Shown here piece after piece: positions 63,834 to 64,000 of a stretch of 64,000 nt of DNA. Source of the DNA: Paraglaciecola sp. MB-3u-78 (GTDB lineage: Bacteria; Pseudomonadota; Gammaproteobacteria; Enterobacterales; Alteromonadaceae); contig NZ_PJCF01000004.1 in the NCBI RefSeq assembly GCF_002835935.1, positions 434,001 to 498,000 of the forward strand, read 5' to 3'. Below the pieces are notes generated by a model. It searched no databases. It was not told where the DNA came from and was given only the letters and a program-made list of their open reading frames with translations. Made by a program: the position numbers and the translations under genes. The stretch's first letter is position 1. Every line of letters starts with the position of its first letter.

Positions 63834-64000
63834 TTAACGAGTTAATTCAACTTCAAACCATGCTAATAATTTTTGTATTAATGGGTTTTGTTGCTTATAA
63901 GAAGGTGTTAAAAAGTAGTATCCGTAGCCACTTTCATAGGTTAAATCCAATAGATTTATCAATTCATCAGCAGCAAGTGAATCTTTAGCTAAAAAATTGG
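63834..64000 (-). CDS. C-terminal end of a LysR-type (GcvA-like) regulator, cut by the window edge
   Basis: The visible 54 codons end 'YGYYFLTPSYKQQNPLIQKL' then 'LAWFEVELTR' and a stop at 63834. The pattern (GYYF.TP......P.I..L..W...E) is the end of the effector-binding domain of GcvA-type LysR regulators. It lies upstream of the ABC operon on the same strand, 193 bp from the binding-protein start. Confidence 0.7.
   Translation of the reverse strand, partial: NFLAKDSLAADELINLLDLTYESGYGYYFLTPSYKQQNPLIQKLLAWFEVELTR

Noticed and set aside
1-64000. tRNA, rRNA or replication-origin sequences
   Set aside because: None was recognised in a read-through of both strands; short tRNA-like folds cannot be fully excluded without a covariance search.

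Overview
The window looks like chromosomal DNA of a marine gammaproteobacterium, most likely of the Alteromonadales (Alteromonadaceae/Glaciecola-like). The reasons are moderately AT-rich DNA, gene families such as TonB-dependent receptors, Na/Pi symporter, HemN and DUF4404, and many relics of REP-associated tyrosine transposases (RAYTs). This assignment is an inference; there is no rRNA or tRNA gene in the window to test it.

Region by region. (1) 1-7.8 kb: end of an unidentified secreted protein, a secreted esterase, then two overlapping SGNH-hydrolase/TPR paralogues divergent from a carbamoyltransferase-SxtJ-DUF5989 operon. (2) 7.9-20.2 kb: ordinary genes (HAD phosphatase, GyrI-like, Na/Pi symporter, hemN with an FNR-like box, CBS protein, DUF4404) mixed with decay: a thioredoxin-2/DUF1614 relic, a GFA-family relic, a wax-ester synthase gene cut in its active-site motif by an ISAs1 element, and a groEL scrap. 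(3) 20.7-35.7 kb: a complete type I-F CRISPR-Cas locus: WYL regulator, cas1, cas2-3, csy1-csy4 and a 47-spacer array. It carries two intruders: a vapBC toxin-antitoxin pair in reverse orientation between cas1 and cas2-3, and a group II intron inside the CRISPR leader, 30 bp from the first repeat. The far end of the array is cut off by RAYT-associated repeats.

(4) 35.7-46.4 kb: RAYT transposase and a truncated duplicate, an unusual cytochrome b5/multi-spanning membrane/flavin reductase fusion with a 98-bp inverted-repeat element in front of it, a DUF2235 lipase-like gene with an in-frame amber codon next to a small lipoprotein gene, a Fic protein, and an IS4 element inserted in a RAYT-type repeat. 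(5) 46.4-53.2 kb: SRPBCC-SDR fusion, Phd/ParE-type toxin-antitoxin, recX, a TonB-dependent receptor and a Nudix hydrolase, separated by three copies of a 140-bp dispersed repeat and RAYT relics. (6) 53.2-59.1 kb: gene remnants, a strikingly GC-rich LVIVD/PA-domain secreted protein that looks foreign, two dead IS6-family copies around an NTF2-like gene, and the tail of an L-lactate permease gene. (7) 59.5-64 kb: a tight operon for a polar amino-acid-type ABC importer, a C45-family acyltransferase/amidohydrolase and an RpiR regulator, preceded by the end of a LysR-type regulator.

The genes that clearly act together are the I-F system (adaptation by Cas1 and Cas2-3, Cascade from Csy1-4, crRNA from the array), the carbamoyltransferase/SGNH island, and the ABC importer/acyltransferase operon. 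The most unusual signals are the two insertions into the CRISPR-Cas locus, a pair of neighbouring homologous spacers that differ largely at synonymous positions, and the split DUF2235/lipoprotein pair.
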